A DNA stretch of 36,223 nt from Candidatus Paceibacter sp. Its GTDB lineage: Bacteria > Patescibacteriota > Patescibacteriia > SG8-24 > DYFX01. The position numbers and the translations under genes are program-made. Positions 10,806-23,860 of the stretch are shown piece after piece. The DNA is taken from contig DYFX01000003.1 of the NCBI GenBank assembly GCA_020724945.1, positions 1 through 36,223 on the forward strand, in the 5' to 3' direction. The stretch's first letter is position 1; every line of letters starts with the position of its first letter. The notes beneath the pieces were generated by a model that did not search any database, was not told the origin of the DNA, and saw only the letters and a program-made list of their open reading frames with translations.

Positions 10806-11456
10806 ATGACCATCCAGTTCCTGGGCGTTTCCTGCTTCAAGATCGCGACGAAAATCGGCAACGACGAGGTGACCATCGTGACCGATCCGTATTCCGACAA
10901 GGTCGGGAAGCTGCCGCGCAACCTTTCGGCCGACATCGTCACCATGAGCCGCCGCACGCACGAGCATCACAACAATCTCGAGGCGGTCGCCGCGGGCGCG
11001 TTCGTCATCGAGCATCCGGGCGAATACGAGGTGAAGGGCATCCCCATCTACGGCACGCCGGCGTCGCACGAGAAGCCCGAGCCGAAGGACTATCACAAGA
11101 ATGTCATCTTCCAGTTCACCGTCGACGACATGCGCATCGCGCACCTCGGCGGCCTCGACAAGCCGCTCACCGACGACCAGCTCGCCCAGCTCGGCGAGGT
11201 CGATGTGCTGATGATCCCCGTCGGCGGGGGAGACGTGCTCTCCGCGCAGGCCGCGGCCGATCTCGTGAGCCGCATGGAACCGCGCATCGTCATCCCGATG
11301 CATCATAAGATGAAGGACCTCGCGCTCTCCGCCGGAGCCGTCGAGCCGTTCGTGAAGGAAGTCGGCGCCAAGACCATCGAGACCGACAAGTGGAAGGTCC
11401 TGAAGAAGGACCTGCCCCAGGAGGAGACCTTCATCGTCCTCTTGTCCAAAGCCTAA
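10806..11456 (+). CDS. Metallo-beta-lactamase-fold protein (UPF0173-like)
   Basis: MTIQFLGVSCFKI..., VIEHPGEYEVKGIPIYG, LGEVDVLMIPVGGG, IVIPMHHK. Confidence 0.85.
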   Translation: MTIQFLGVSCFKIATKIGNDEVTIVTDPYSDKVGKLPRNLSADIVTMSRRTHEHHNNLEAVAAGAFVIEHPGEYEVKGIPIYGTPASHEKPEPKDYHKNVIFQFTVDDMRIAHLGGLDKPLTDDQLAQLGEVDVLMIPVGGGDVLSAQAAADLVSRMEPRIVIPMHHKMKDLALSAGAVEPFVKEVGAKTIETDKWKVLKKDLPQEETFIVLLSKA

Positions 11457-11464
11457 GACTCCCG

Positions 11465-11884
11465 ATGCCGCACGCGACGCACAAGGCCCGAAGGATCCAG
11501 ACGAGCGATGTCCCGCACGCGCCCGTTCGGCGTCGTCGCAGCCGCTTCGAGCAGCAGGCCCTGCTGGCGCTCGCGGTCGGCATCACGATGACGGCCATCG
11601 TCGGCCTGTATGCGGCGTCGTTCCGGTCGCGGTATCCCGTGATGCGCCTCGCGTCGGACACGCCCCGATGGTCGCTCCTCGACGAGGATCTCCTGGACCG
11701 CGCGGCGCCCGTCTATCGCGATTTGAGCGGCGTGAAAGCCTCGCTGCTGCGGCTGACGAGCGCCGGCAAGACGCACGCGGACGCCGCCGTCATCCTGAAA
11801 GCCAAGGTCCAGGAACGCGCCCGCGCCGCCGCGAGCGGAACCCCCGAGACCTCCGAACCCCCTGCTACTCCGGAAACGCCCTGA
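11465..11884 (+). CDS. Hypothetical single-pass membrane protein
   Basis: Basic N-terminus then [22 protein letters not shown] helix; lies between the MBL gene and gyrA in the same direction. Confidence 0.6.
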   Translation: MPHATHKARRIQTSDVPHAPVRRRRSRFEQQALLALAVGITMTAIVGLYAASFRSRYPVMRLASDTPRWSLLDEDLLDRAAPVYRDLSGVKASLLRLTSAGKTHADAAVILKAKVQERARAAASGTPETSEPPATPETP

Positions 11885-11894
11885 AGCTCCCCAT

Positions 11895-14369
<2,475 letters not shown>

Positions 14370-14370
14370 C

Positions 14371-15141
14371 ATGAAAGCCTTCTTCGCCTGGATCCGGCAG
14401 TGGGCCCGCACGGCCTTCGAGGCCGCGAGCGACATCGCCTTCTACCGCCGCCTCGAAGGCCGGAAGACGGGCGAGGCGGTCGGCTACCTCGCGATGTTCG
14501 CGGTGGTCTGGACCGTCCCGCTCGCGGTGATGTTCTTCGTCGGGCTTCGCGACGCGGTGACCCGTTTCGCCGAAGGCGTCCGGACGGAAATCCCGCCCGG
14601 CACGGTCTTCGAGATGAAGGACGGCAAGCTCTCGAACGATCTCCAGGAACCGCTCGTCATCCGCGGCAGCGATGCCGTGATCGTCGTGAACACCGCCACC
14701 TCGACGCTCGGACTCCAGGAGGGGGAGAGCGGACTCGTCGTCGGCGCCGACGGCATCGAGCCGAGTCCCGATGTCGGGGCCGACCGCGTGGACTTCGCGC
14801 GCGCCCCCGACTTCCGCGTCGACCGCGAGGGCCTGATGGGATGGATCGCGCGCTGGGGGCCGTTCCTGCTCTTCCTCGCGTCGCTGGCCACCCTCGTCCT
14901 CATGTTCCTGGCGTTCTGGGCGGGCTTCCTGCTGAACGCGCTGGTGCACGGTTTCGCGCTGTGGCTCGTCCTCAAGCTGATCAGGCGCCCGCGCCGCTGG
15001 CGCGCGTCGTTCGTCGCCGCCGCCTATGCCGGCACGGCGCCGATCGTCCTGGGGATGCTGTTCAACGGCGTCGAGGCGCTCGCCTTCGTGCCCGGCATCG
15101 TCTACTGGGGCTTCGTCGCGTGGATCGCGTACGACGCCTAG
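14371..15141 (+). CDS. DUF1189-like membrane protein
   Basis: Membrane helices around a VFEMKDGKLSNDLQEPLVI-type extracytoplasmic domain. Confidence 0.6.
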   Translation: MKAFFAWIRQWARTAFEAASDIAFYRRLEGRKTGEAVGYLAMFAVVWTVPLAVMFFVGLRDAVTRFAEGVRTEIPPGTVFEMKDGKLSNDLQEPLVIRGSDAVIVVNTATSTLGLQEGESGLVVGADGIEPSPDVGADRVDFARAPDFRVDREGLMGWIARWGPFLLFLASLATLVLMFLAFWAGFLLNALVHGFALWLVLKLIRRPRRWRASFVAAAYAGTAPIVLGMLFNGVEALAFVPGIVYWGFVAWIAYDA

Positions 15142-15157
15142 AAGAAGGGAGGTCCGC

Positions 15158-15478
15158 ATGAGCCGAAAGAAGCCGTCGACCGCCCTCATGGCGATCGACA
15201 GGATCCTGCCTGAAGCCGCCGCCCGCGCGATGTACGATTGGCGCCGCGCCTTCGGCACGCCGCCGACGCAGATGCGTCTCGGCGTGGACGCGCGCGGGAA
15301 CCTCGCGATCGATCTCGCCGACCCGAAGGCCGTCCGGCCGGGGGAGTCCTACCTCGTGGTCGAGTCGCTCACGAGCCGCATCGTCGGCGTGCTCCGCGAC
15401 GGCGCGCTCGACGCCGAGCCGCAGCACCTTCCGCCGTCGAGCGCCGCCTGCACGCTCTTCCGCGCCGCGAAAGCCTAG
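15158..15478 (+). CDS. Hypothetical protein (106 aa)
   Basis: SD GGGAGGTCCGC-ATG, terminator at the stop. Confidence 0.65.
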   Translation: MSRKKPSTALMAIDRILPEAAARAMYDWRRAFGTPPTQMRLGVDARGNLAIDLADPKAVRPGESYLVVESLTSRIVGVLRDGALDAEPQHLPPSSAACTLFRAAKA

Positions 15479-15506
15479 GCCCTCCCTTGCGCGGAGGGCC
15501 TTTTTT
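15478..15506 (+). terminator. Rho-independent terminator
   Basis: GGCCCTCC-CTTGCGC-GGAGGGCC-TTTTTT. Confidence 0.9.
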
Positions 15507-15544
15507 CGTCTAAGGTGCGGGCAGTTCCTTGGAAGGAGGCCGTC

Positions 15545-16645
15545 ATGGCCGAAGGACTCGTTTCACGGTTCCAGAAGCGCCGCGCCGAGAAGCGCGTGAA
15601 GAAGATCGCCATGTTCGGCAACGCCAAGAAGGCGGGGTTGGGCATGGACCGCGAGAAGCTCAAGGCGGATGTCGAGAAGACGCTCCGCAAGCATTTCCCG
15701 ACCAAGCCTGTCCTGGGCCACTCCGCCTATGTCGAGCTGAACCTGACGCGCGATCTCGACGAGCTCGCCGAGGCCAAGGAGCGCACGATGCGGGACGACC
15801 CGCCGGAGATCGTCGTCCTCTTCGGCGGCGACGGCACGACGCAGAAGACGCTGGGCGAGGACGAGGAGTTCCTCCGCTACCTGACGCATGATCCGGAGCG
15901 CGCTCCGGAAGTCATCGTCATCGGCGGCGGCACCAAGAATGTCGTCCCGACGGCGCTGAAGCTCCTCGGCCGCGACCCGATCGCCGCGCTCGATGTCATC
16001 TGCCAGAAGATCAACCGCGGTTTCCCGCGCGAGGTCCGTCCGTGCCCGATCCTGCGCATCAACGACCGCCACGGTTTCATCTACGGCGCGGGCCTGCCCG
16101 TCAACGCGCTCGACGAGTACTACCGGCACGAGGCCGGCCGTTGGCGCGCGAGCAAGGCCGGCGCCTCGATCCTGTGGCGCGAGACGCTGGGGCGCCTGTC
16201 GCCCTGGCGGCGCCCGTCGGTCTTCCGGAAGTTCGGAGCGACCGTCTCCACCCGCGGCGCGGACGGAGGCGACGGCGCGATCGCGATGACGAGCTTCAAC
16301 GCGGTCATCGCCTCGTCGCTCCGCGAGATCCACTCGGTGCTCAAGGTCACCCATCGCGCCGGAGAGCGCCTCGCGTGCTTCCACGCCGTCTGCAACAGCA
16401 ACGGCTTCCTGCGCAGCGCCATGAACCTGCCGGCGTTTTTCAGCAAGGACTTCCCGCTGCTCGGCTCCGCGGAGGAGGTTGTCACCGACCGCATGGTCAT
16501 CCGCTACAAGGAGCCGATGCGGCACACCATCGATGGCGAGATCTACGACTCCACGGCCAAGCTCGGCAGGTCAGTCCTGTCCGAGGAGGGCGAGGAGGTC
16601 GTCGTCATCGAGACCGGACCGTACATCAAGTTCGTCCGCGCCTGA
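15545..16645 (+). CDS. Diacylglycerol kinase catalytic-domain-like protein
   Basis: EIVVLFGGDGTTQKTL (GGDGT motif), IGGGTKNVVPTAL; SD GGAAGGAGGCCGTC. Confidence 0.75.
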   Translation: MAEGLVSRFQKRRAEKRVKKIAMFGNAKKAGLGMDREKLKADVEKTLRKHFPTKPVLGHSAYVELNLTRDLDELAEAKERTMRDDPPEIVVLFGGDGTTQKTLGEDEEFLRYLTHDPERAPEVIVIGGGTKNVVPTALKLLGRDPIAALDVICQKINRGFPREVRPCPILRINDRHGFIYGAGLPVNALDEYYRHEAGRWRASKAGASILWRETLGRLSPWRRPSVFRKFGATVSTRGADGGDGAIAMTSFNAVIASSLREIHSVLKVTHRAGERLACFHAVCNSNGFLRSAMNLPAFFSKDFPLLGSAEEVVTDRMVIRYKEPMRHTIDGEIYDSTAKLGRSVLSEEGEEVVVIETGPYIKFVRA

Positions 16646-16672
16646 TCCCGGCCCTCGCGCCGGGATTTTTTT
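16645..16672 (+). terminator. Rho-independent terminator
   Basis: ATCCCGG-CCCTCGCG-CCGGGAT-TTTTTT. Confidence 0.9.
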
Positions 16673-16715
16673 AAGGCGAAACGGCGTCGCGGAGGCTTGC
16701 GAGGAGGGGGAGGGC

Positions 16716-16744
16716 TTGCCAAAACCCCGGAGTGCCGCTACACT
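16716..16744 (+). promoter_or_regulatory. Promoter TTGCCA-N17-TACACT upstream of rpmF
   Basis: -35 16716-16721, -10 16739-16744; a second TATACT at 16762-16767. Confidence 0.6.
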
Positions 16745-16771
16745 GCCCGTGTCATTTATCGTATACTGACT

Positions 16772-16960
16772 ATGGGTCTCCCCGGACATCGCCGGACTTC
16801 CTCGCACAAGCGCCGCCGCGCCGCTCACTTCGCCCTCGGCAAGAAGCAGCTCACGGAATGCGCCAAGTGCAAGAAGCCGGTCCAGCCCCACAAAGCTTGC
16901 GCCTTCTGCGGCACCTACAAGGGCCGCCAAGTGCTCAAGACCAAGGCTTCCAAGAAATAG
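16772..16960 (+). CDS. rpmF: 50S ribosomal protein L32 (zinc type)
   Basis: [39 protein letters not shown]. Confidence 0.95.
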   Translation: MGLPGHRRTSSHKRRRAAHFALGKKQLTECAKCKKPVQPHKACAFCGTYKGRQVLKTKASKK

Positions 16961-16994
16961 ATGTACTTTCAGTGAGGTAACGCGTCAGCCCTTT

Positions 16995-17513
16995 ATGTCC
17001 AACCGCCATCTCGCCCGGACCGTCGCCATGCAAACCCTGTATGAACGGGATTTTCACGGCGGCAAGATGGAAGATCCCGACGCCGCCTGCGCGCGCAACT
17101 TGGAAGAGTTCGCGCCTGGCCTCGACGACAAGGGCTTCGCCAAGGAGCTCGTGGTCGGCGTGTTGAAGCATCAGAAGGACATCGACGCGACCATCACCAA
17201 GTACGCCCCTGCGTGGCCGTTGCCGCAGATCACGATCGTCGATCGGAACATCCTCCGTATCGGCGTTTTTGAACTCAAGCATTCGGACACCGTCCCCTCC
17301 AAGGTCGCCATCAACGAGGCCATCGAGATGGCCAAGACCTTCGGCGGCGAATCCTCCGGCAAGTTCGTGAACGGCGTCCTCGGCGCCATCTTCAAGGACA
17401 TGATCGCGAGCGGCTCCATCAAGGAGGTCGACAAGCAGGAACCGAAGAAGAAAGAGGAGGGCGACGAGGCGGACAAGAAGGAGGAAAAGGCTCCTGCCGC
17501 CGAAGAGTCCTGA
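16995..17513 (+). CDS. nusB: Transcription antitermination factor NusB
   Basis: [68 protein letters not shown]. Confidence 0.93.
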   Translation: MSNRHLARTVAMQTLYERDFHGGKMEDPDAACARNLEEFAPGLDDKGFAKELVVGVLKHQKDIDATITKYAPAWPLPQITIVDRNILRIGVFELKHSDTVPSKVAINEAIEMAKTFGGESSGKFVNGVLGAIFKDMIASGSIKEVDKQEPKKKEEGDEADKKEEKAPAAEES

Positions 17514-17603
17514 TCGCGACTTAACTCACCGCGTTTCTGCGGCGATGCGTGCCTGTCGATCCCGACGGGACTTGTCGCTACGGAAAGGCGCGCACCGCGC
17601 ACC

Positions 17604-18296
17604 ATGAAAGACTTCTCCAAGTTCGAGGAGAAGATCGGCGTCCAGTTCAAGGACCGGGATCTTCTCGTCCAGGCGTTCGTCCACCGTTCCTATCTCAACG
17701 AGCATCCGGATTTCCGGCTCGGGCACAACGAACGGCTCGAGTTCCTCGGCGACGCCGTCGTCGAGCTCGTCGTCACCGAATACCTCTACGCCAACTATCC
17801 GAATCCCGAAGGCGAGCTGACCAACTGGCGCGCCGCCTTGGTCAACGCCAACACGCTGGCGCTCATCGCGCAGCACGACCTCGGGATGGAGGAATACCTG
17901 TACCTCTCGCGCGGCGAGGCGAAGGACTCCGGTTCCAAGGCCCGCTCCTACATCCTGGCCAACGCCATCGAGGCGCTCATCGGCGCGATGTACCTCGACC
18001 GGGGGATGGATGTCGTCAGCGACTTCATCAGGCGCTTCGTCCTCTCCAAGCTCGACGAGATCCTGGAGAAGAAGCTCTACATCGACCCCAAGAGCCGCTT
18101 CCAGGAAGCCGCGCAGGAGAGCTCCGGCGTCACGCCGTCGTACCGCGTGCTCTCCGAGACCGGACCCGACCATGCCAAGGAGTTCGATGTCGGCGTCTAC
18201 CTCGGTTCCGAGCTCGTCGCCACCGGCAAGGGCTCCTCCAAGCAGGACGCGCAGATCGAAGCCGCGCGGAAGGCGCTGGAAGTGAAGGGGTGGTAG
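17604..18296 (+). CDS. rnc: Ribonuclease III
   Basis: HNERLEFLGDAVVELVVTEYL signature plus C-terminal dsRBD. Confidence 0.96.
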   Translation: MKDFSKFEEKIGVQFKDRDLLVQAFVHRSYLNEHPDFRLGHNERLEFLGDAVVELVVTEYLYANYPNPEGELTNWRAALVNANTLALIAQHDLGMEEYLYLSRGEAKDSGSKARSYILANAIEALIGAMYLDRGMDVVSDFIRRFVLSKLDEILEKKLYIDPKSRFQEAAQESSGVTPSYRVLSETGPDHAKEFDVGVYLGSELVATGKGSSKQDAQIEAARKALEVKGW

Positions 18297-18300
18297 GCGC

Positions 18301-18327
18301 AGGGGCCGGTCATACCGGCCTCTTTTC
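18301..18327 (+). terminator. Rho-independent terminator
   Basis: AGGGGCCGGT-CAT-ACCGGCCTCTTTTCG. Confidence 0.8.
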
Positions 18328-18335
18328 GTTTGTAG

Positions 18336-18341
18336 TATACT
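18336..18341 (+). promoter_or_regulatory. -10 element TATACT for pilT (probable leaderless start)
   Basis: TATACT 8 nt upstream of the pilT ATG; no convincing -35. Confidence 0.55.
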
Positions 18342-18349
18342 GGGCCCAT

Positions 18350-19393
18350 ATGCTCACCGCTCCCTCGTTGTTCGGCGCCGCCGCGCAGAAAGGCGCGTCG
18401 GACCTGCACCTGCTCGTCGGACACCGGCCGATCCTCCGCGTCACCGGAGAGCTCTTCGACATCGAAGCCGAGGAGGTCCTGACGGACGCCGCGATGGAGA
18501 AGATCATCCGGCAGGTCGCCACGCCGGAGCAGTTCGAGCGCTTCCGCATCGAGAAGGAGCTCGACCTCGCCTACGGCGTCGAGGGCGCGCGTTTCCGCGT
18601 GAACCTGCACTGGGAGAAGGGGCACATCGGCCTGGCCGCGCGTACCATCCCCCAGGAGATCCCGACGATGCAGCAGCTCGGACTGCCGCCGGTCATCCAG
18701 GGCTTCACCGACCTGCCGCACGGGCTCATCCTCGTGACCGGCCCGACCGGCGCCGGCAAGTCCACCACGCTCGCCGCCAAGGTCGACTACATCAACGAGA
18801 GCCGCCGCGTGAACATCATCACGCTCGAAGACCCCGTCGAGTTCCTCTTCACGCCCAAGCAATCCATCATCCGCCAGCGCCAGCTCGAATCGGACATGGT
18901 CACCTTCGCCGAAGGCCTGAAGCATGTGCTGCGCCAGGACCCGGATGTCGTCATGGTCGGCGAGATGCGCGACCTCGACACCATCGCCACCACGCTGACT
19001 CTCGCCGAGACGGGCCACCTCGTCTTCGCCACGCTCCACACCTACTCGGCGCCGCAGACCATCTCGCGCATCATCGATGTCTTCCCGCCGTTCCAGCAGA
19101 CGCAGATCCGCCTCCAGCTCGCCATGACGCTCCGCGGCGTCGTCTCCCAGCAGCTCCTGCCGCGCGTCGGCGGAGGCCTGATCGCCACGCGCGAGGTGCT
19201 GGTCAACACGCCGGCCTGCGCCAACCTCATCCGCGAGAACAAGGTGGAGCAGATCAAGAACGTCATCCAGACCGGCGCCGCCGTCGGCATGGTGTCGTAC
19301 GCGCAGGACATCAAGCGCATGGTGAAGGAGGGCCTCATCACCGCCGAGACCGCCGAGAACTACCTGATCGCCAGCAACGAGAACCAGAAGTGA
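18350..19393 (+). CDS. pilT: Twitching motility ATPase PilT
   Basis: GASDLHLLVGHRPILRVTGEL, GPTGAGKSTTLAA, VGEMRDLDTIATTLTLAETGHLVFATLHT. Confidence 0.95.
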   Translation: MLTAPSLFGAAAQKGASDLHLLVGHRPILRVTGELFDIEAEEVLTDAAMEKIIRQVATPEQFERFRIEKELDLAYGVEGARFRVNLHWEKGHIGLAARTIPQEIPTMQQLGLPPVIQGFTDLPHGLILVTGPTGAGKSTTLAAKVDYINESRRVNIITLEDPVEFLFTPKQSIIRQRQLESDMVTFAEGLKHVLRQDPDVVMVGEMRDLDTIATTLTLAETGHLVFATLHTYSAPQTISRIIDVFPPFQQTQIRLQLAMTLRGVVSQQLLPRVGGGLIATREVLVNTPACANLIRENKVEQIKNVIQTGAAVGMVSYAQDIKRMVKEGLITAETAENYLIASNENQK

Positions 19394-19400
19394 CGCGCGA

Positions 19401-19432
19401 AGAGGCCCGGACATCCCGGGCCTCTTGCTTTT
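19401..19432 (+). terminator. Rho-independent terminator whose T-tract runs into the next -35
   Basis: AGAGGCCCGG-ACATC-CCGGGCCTCT TGCTTTTGACG. Confidence 0.75.
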
Positions 19433-19459
19433 GACGCGGAGGCGGCAGGCGGGTAGGGT
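19431..19459 (+). promoter_or_regulatory. Promoter TTGACG-N17-TAGGGT
   Basis: -35 19431-19436, -10 19454-19459. Confidence 0.65.
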
Positions 19460-19488
19460 AGAGCCGCTCTTTCCACCTGGAGGTCCGC

Positions 19489-20697
19489 ATGCGCCGCTTC
19501 ATCGCTTTGACCGCCCTCGCGTTCGCCGCCTGCGGCGACAACGACCGCCTTTCCGACCCGATCGACATGGTCTATCGCGTCACCGTCACGGAGTTGGAGG
19601 ACAGCTGCGACGACGGCTCCCTGGCGGGGCCCGAGACCGCCTTCGTCGACGCGCGCCTGCATGCCGACGGCACGGTCGAGCTGGTCGAGCGCAGCCTCTG
19701 GATCCCCGGACCCGGAGCGTACCCGTCCATCCGCGTGCACGGCGGCGTCGTCGACTACGACGCCCAGCGCGCGTCGGCCTACACCGAGAAGGTGTTCCCA
19801 TACCATATCGGAGGGACGCTCACGACGGAGGCGATGGACCTGACGCTCACGGAGCATTGGTACCGCCAGCCGGATTTCACCGACTGCGTGCGCATCGTGC
19901 GCATGCGGGGCGCGCCGCGCGGGTTCCTCGATCCCGCGGACCTCGACGGCATCTACGAGATCGATGTCGCCTATTACGGCGAGATCTGCGGAAGCGATCC
20001 GCTCCCGTCCGTCCCGGAGGGCCGCCAGGTCCTCCTGCTCGACGCCGATCCGCGCCCTGACACGCTGACGCTGTGGATCGAGTCGTACATCGGCATGAAC
20101 GCCGATCTTCCCGGCGGCGACGGCCGCATCGACTGGGACGGTCCGATGACCGTCTCGACCATCGAAGGCTATGTCGGGACGACCGGCGGCCTGCACGGCC
20201 GGTTCGGACCCGCCGAGGTCGACGCCGAACTGTCGTTCCGCCTCCCGGGACAGGCGGCGGACTGCGCGTATCGCTACGCGCTCACGGGCGCCAAGCGCCC
20301 GTCGACCGCGACGGAGCCGCAAGGCGACTACCGCGTCGTCTTCCGCGTCCGCGACGGCTGCGAAGGCCGCACCGAGACGCGCGAGTCCCATGTCACGCTC
20401 GTCCGCCAGCGCGCCGACCTCATGGAAGTCCGCGACAGCTTCGGCCTCTGGTTCATCCCGATCGACGGCGACGCCCTTTCCGCGACCGATTCCGGACCGG
20501 GCGTCGTCGCGACCTTCGAAGGCGCGGCGACGCCGCCGTACCTCTCGTACACCGTCGCGTTCACCTACGGCGAAGGCGCCGACGCCTGCACCTACGCCTG
20601 GGATGTCGACGGCGTCGCCCGCTACCATCCGCACGAGCCGTGGGAACCCGCCTTCCCGCCCGATCCGACCCGCACCGCGCCCGACCTCGACCCGTGA
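19489..20697 (+). CDS. Putative lipoprotein with three diverged internal repeats
   Basis: MRRFIALTALAFAAC lipobox; three segments each with a Cys pair. Confidence 0.8.
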   Translation: MRRFIALTALAFAACGDNDRLSDPIDMVYRVTVTELEDSCDDGSLAGPETAFVDARLHADGTVELVERSLWIPGPGAYPSIRVHGGVVDYDAQRASAYTEKVFPYHIGGTLTTEAMDLTLTEHWYRQPDFTDCVRIVRMRGAPRGFLDPADLDGIYEIDVAYYGEICGSDPLPSVPEGRQVLLLDADPRPDTLTLWIESYIGMNADLPGGDGRIDWDGPMTVSTIEGYVGTTGGLHGRFGPAEVDAELSFRLPGQAADCAYRYALTGAKRPSTATEPQGDYRVVFRVRDGCEGRTETRESHVTLVRQRADLMEVRDSFGLWFIPIDGDALSATDSGPGVVATFEGAATPPYLSYTVAFTYGEGADACTYAWDVDGVARYHPHEPWEPAFPPDPTRTAPDLDP

Positions 20698-20760
20698 CCT
20701 CCCCGGTCGCGGGCTTTTCTTTTGGAACGAAAAACACGCCCGTTCAGGGCATGTCATTCA

Positions 20761-20836
20761 TGGTGCGTCGGCTGGGGGTCGAACCCAGGACCTTAGGCTT
20801 AAGAGGCCTCTGCTCTACCGGCTGAGCTACCGACGC
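20761..20836 (-). tRNA. tRNA-Lys(CTT), CCA encoded
   Basis: Minus strand GCGTCGG TA GCTC...GAGC A GAGGC CTCTTAA GCCTA AGGTC CTGGG TTCGACC CCCAG CCGACGC A CCA. Confidence 0.93.
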
Positions 20837-20891
20837 ACGGACGATTTCCACAAACGGATACTATACGGCCCCGCGAAAAGAATCAAGACCC

Positions 20892-20966
20892 TGGTGCGGG
20901 CGGAGGGAATCGAACCCCCATAGCCGGTTCCGAAGACCGGTGCTCTATCCGTTGAGCTACGCCCGC
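20892..20966 (-). tRNA. tRNA-Arg(TCG), CCA encoded
   Basis: Minus strand GCGGGCG TA GCTC AACGGATA GAGC A CCGGT CTTCGGA ACCGG CTAT GGGGG TTCGATT CCCTC CGCCCGC A CCA. Confidence 0.93.
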
Positions 20967-21029
20967 CAGCCAGGGAACGATAGCGGATTTGAACGGGATT
21001 TTCAAGTCCGGGACGAAAAAAACCGCCGG

Positions 21030-21605
21030 TCAGGCGGTTTCGGAATACGGACGGAGGATGCGGAGGACATCTTGGATGCAGTCTTCCAGGTATCCGTGCC
21101 GGTTCGTGACGACATGATCGCACTCGACGGCGGCGGCGATCTCGCCGGGGGCGGCGGCCAGGCGCTTCGCGATGTCCTCCTCCTTCATCGGCGGGACGCG
21201 GGCGCGGAGGCGCGGCTCGAGGTCCCCGAAGTCGCCGGGCCTGATGAAGATCGCCACGGCTTCGGGCATCAGCTTCTTGATGATGCGGGCGCCCTGGATC
21301 TCGACGATCTTGATGGCGAGGGGAGAGGCTTCCAGCGCGCGTCGGAGGCCGGAACGCGAGGTCCCGTACCAGTGCTGCGAGTACTGTGCGTGCTCGAAGA
21401 AGTCGCCTTCCGCGGCCTTCCGCTGGAACTCCTCGCAGGAGAGGAAGTGCATGTCGACGCCGGGCGTCTCCTTCGTGCGCGGGGCGCGGCAGGTGGTGGA
21501 GAGCACATGGATGGCGTCGGGACGCCGCGCGAGCACCTCCGCGAGGACGGAGCTCTTGCCGACCGCGGTCGGCCCGATGATCAGGACGAACGTTCCGATC
21601 GGCAT
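21030..21605 (-). CDS. gmk: Guanylate kinase
   Basis: LIIGPTAVGKSSVLAEVL, TCRAPRTKETPGVDMHFLSCEEF; SD AAAGGAGGCCGCC. Confidence 0.9.
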   Translation of the reverse strand: MPIGTFVLIIGPTAVGKSSVLAEVLARRPDAIHVLSTTCRAPRTKETPGVDMHFLSCEEFQRKAAEGDFFEHAQYSQHWYGTSRSGLRRALEASPLAIKIVEIQGARIIKKLMPEAVAIFIRPGDFGDLEPRLRARVPPMKEEDIAKRLAAAPGEIAAAVECDHVVTNRHGYLEDCIQDVLRILRPYSETA

Positions 21606-21644
21606 GGCGGCCTCCTTTCAATGAGCCGCCAGGAGCTTACCACA

Positions 21645-21673
21645 TTGAATTCCCGTCCTGATTCCGCTACACT
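21645..21673 (+). promoter_or_regulatory. Promoter TTGAAT-N17-TACACT
   Basis: -35 21645-21650, -10 21668-21673. Confidence 0.6.
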
Positions 21674-21685
21674 GTGGACAAGTCT

Positions 21686-21883
21686 ATGAGGACCAAGCTT
21701 CTGAAATGCAGCGATTTCGGCCTCGAGTGCGACGCGGAATTCCGCGGCGCGACGGTCGAGGAGGTCTTGGAGCAGGTCAAGAAACACGGCATGGAGGCCC
21801 ACGGGCAGACCGCCGAGCAGGTCAACTCCGAGGCCGTGATGCAGATCGCCGCGACCAAGACCCGCGACGAGGACGGTTCCTGA
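21686..21883 (+). CDS. Small DUF1059-like protein
   Basis: MRTKLLKCSDFGLECDAEFRGATVEEVLEQVKKHGMEAHG resembles the DUF1059 pattern (C...G..C.....A.t.eE...h...H..HG); alternative GTG start at 21674. Confidence 0.75.
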   Translation: MRTKLLKCSDFGLECDAEFRGATVEEVLEQVKKHGMEAHGQTAEQVNSEAVMQIAATKTRDEDGS

Positions 21884-21930
21884 ACCGCGCTCCCGGCCGC
21901 GCTCCGTGACCGCGATGCGGTTTCACGGAG

Positions 21931-21959
21931 TTGACAAAGCCGGGGCTTCAGGCTATCTT
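21931..21959 (+). promoter_or_regulatory. Promoter TTGACA-N17-TATCTT for typA
   Basis: -35 21931-21936, -10 21954-21959. Confidence 0.75.
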
Positions 21960-22012
21960 GAGGCGTCGAGAATCCGACCCTGTCGGATTTTCATTTTCGC
22001 CGAAAACACCCT

Positions 22013-23818
<1,806 letters not shown>

Positions 23819-23825
23819 GGAAGAC

Positions 23826-23860
23826 GACGGCCGCCCTTGACGGGGCGGCCGTCTTGCGTT
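23826..23860 (+). terminator. Terminator hairpin with -35-like loop TTGACG
   Basis: GACGGCCGCCC-TTGACG-GGGCGGCCGTC then TTGCGTT. Confidence 0.7.

Noticed and set aside
20700-20720. Terminator after the 19489 lipoprotein (CCCGGTCGCGGGCTTTTCTTTT)
   Set aside because: Stem too imperfect to call confidently, though the T-rich tail is suggestive
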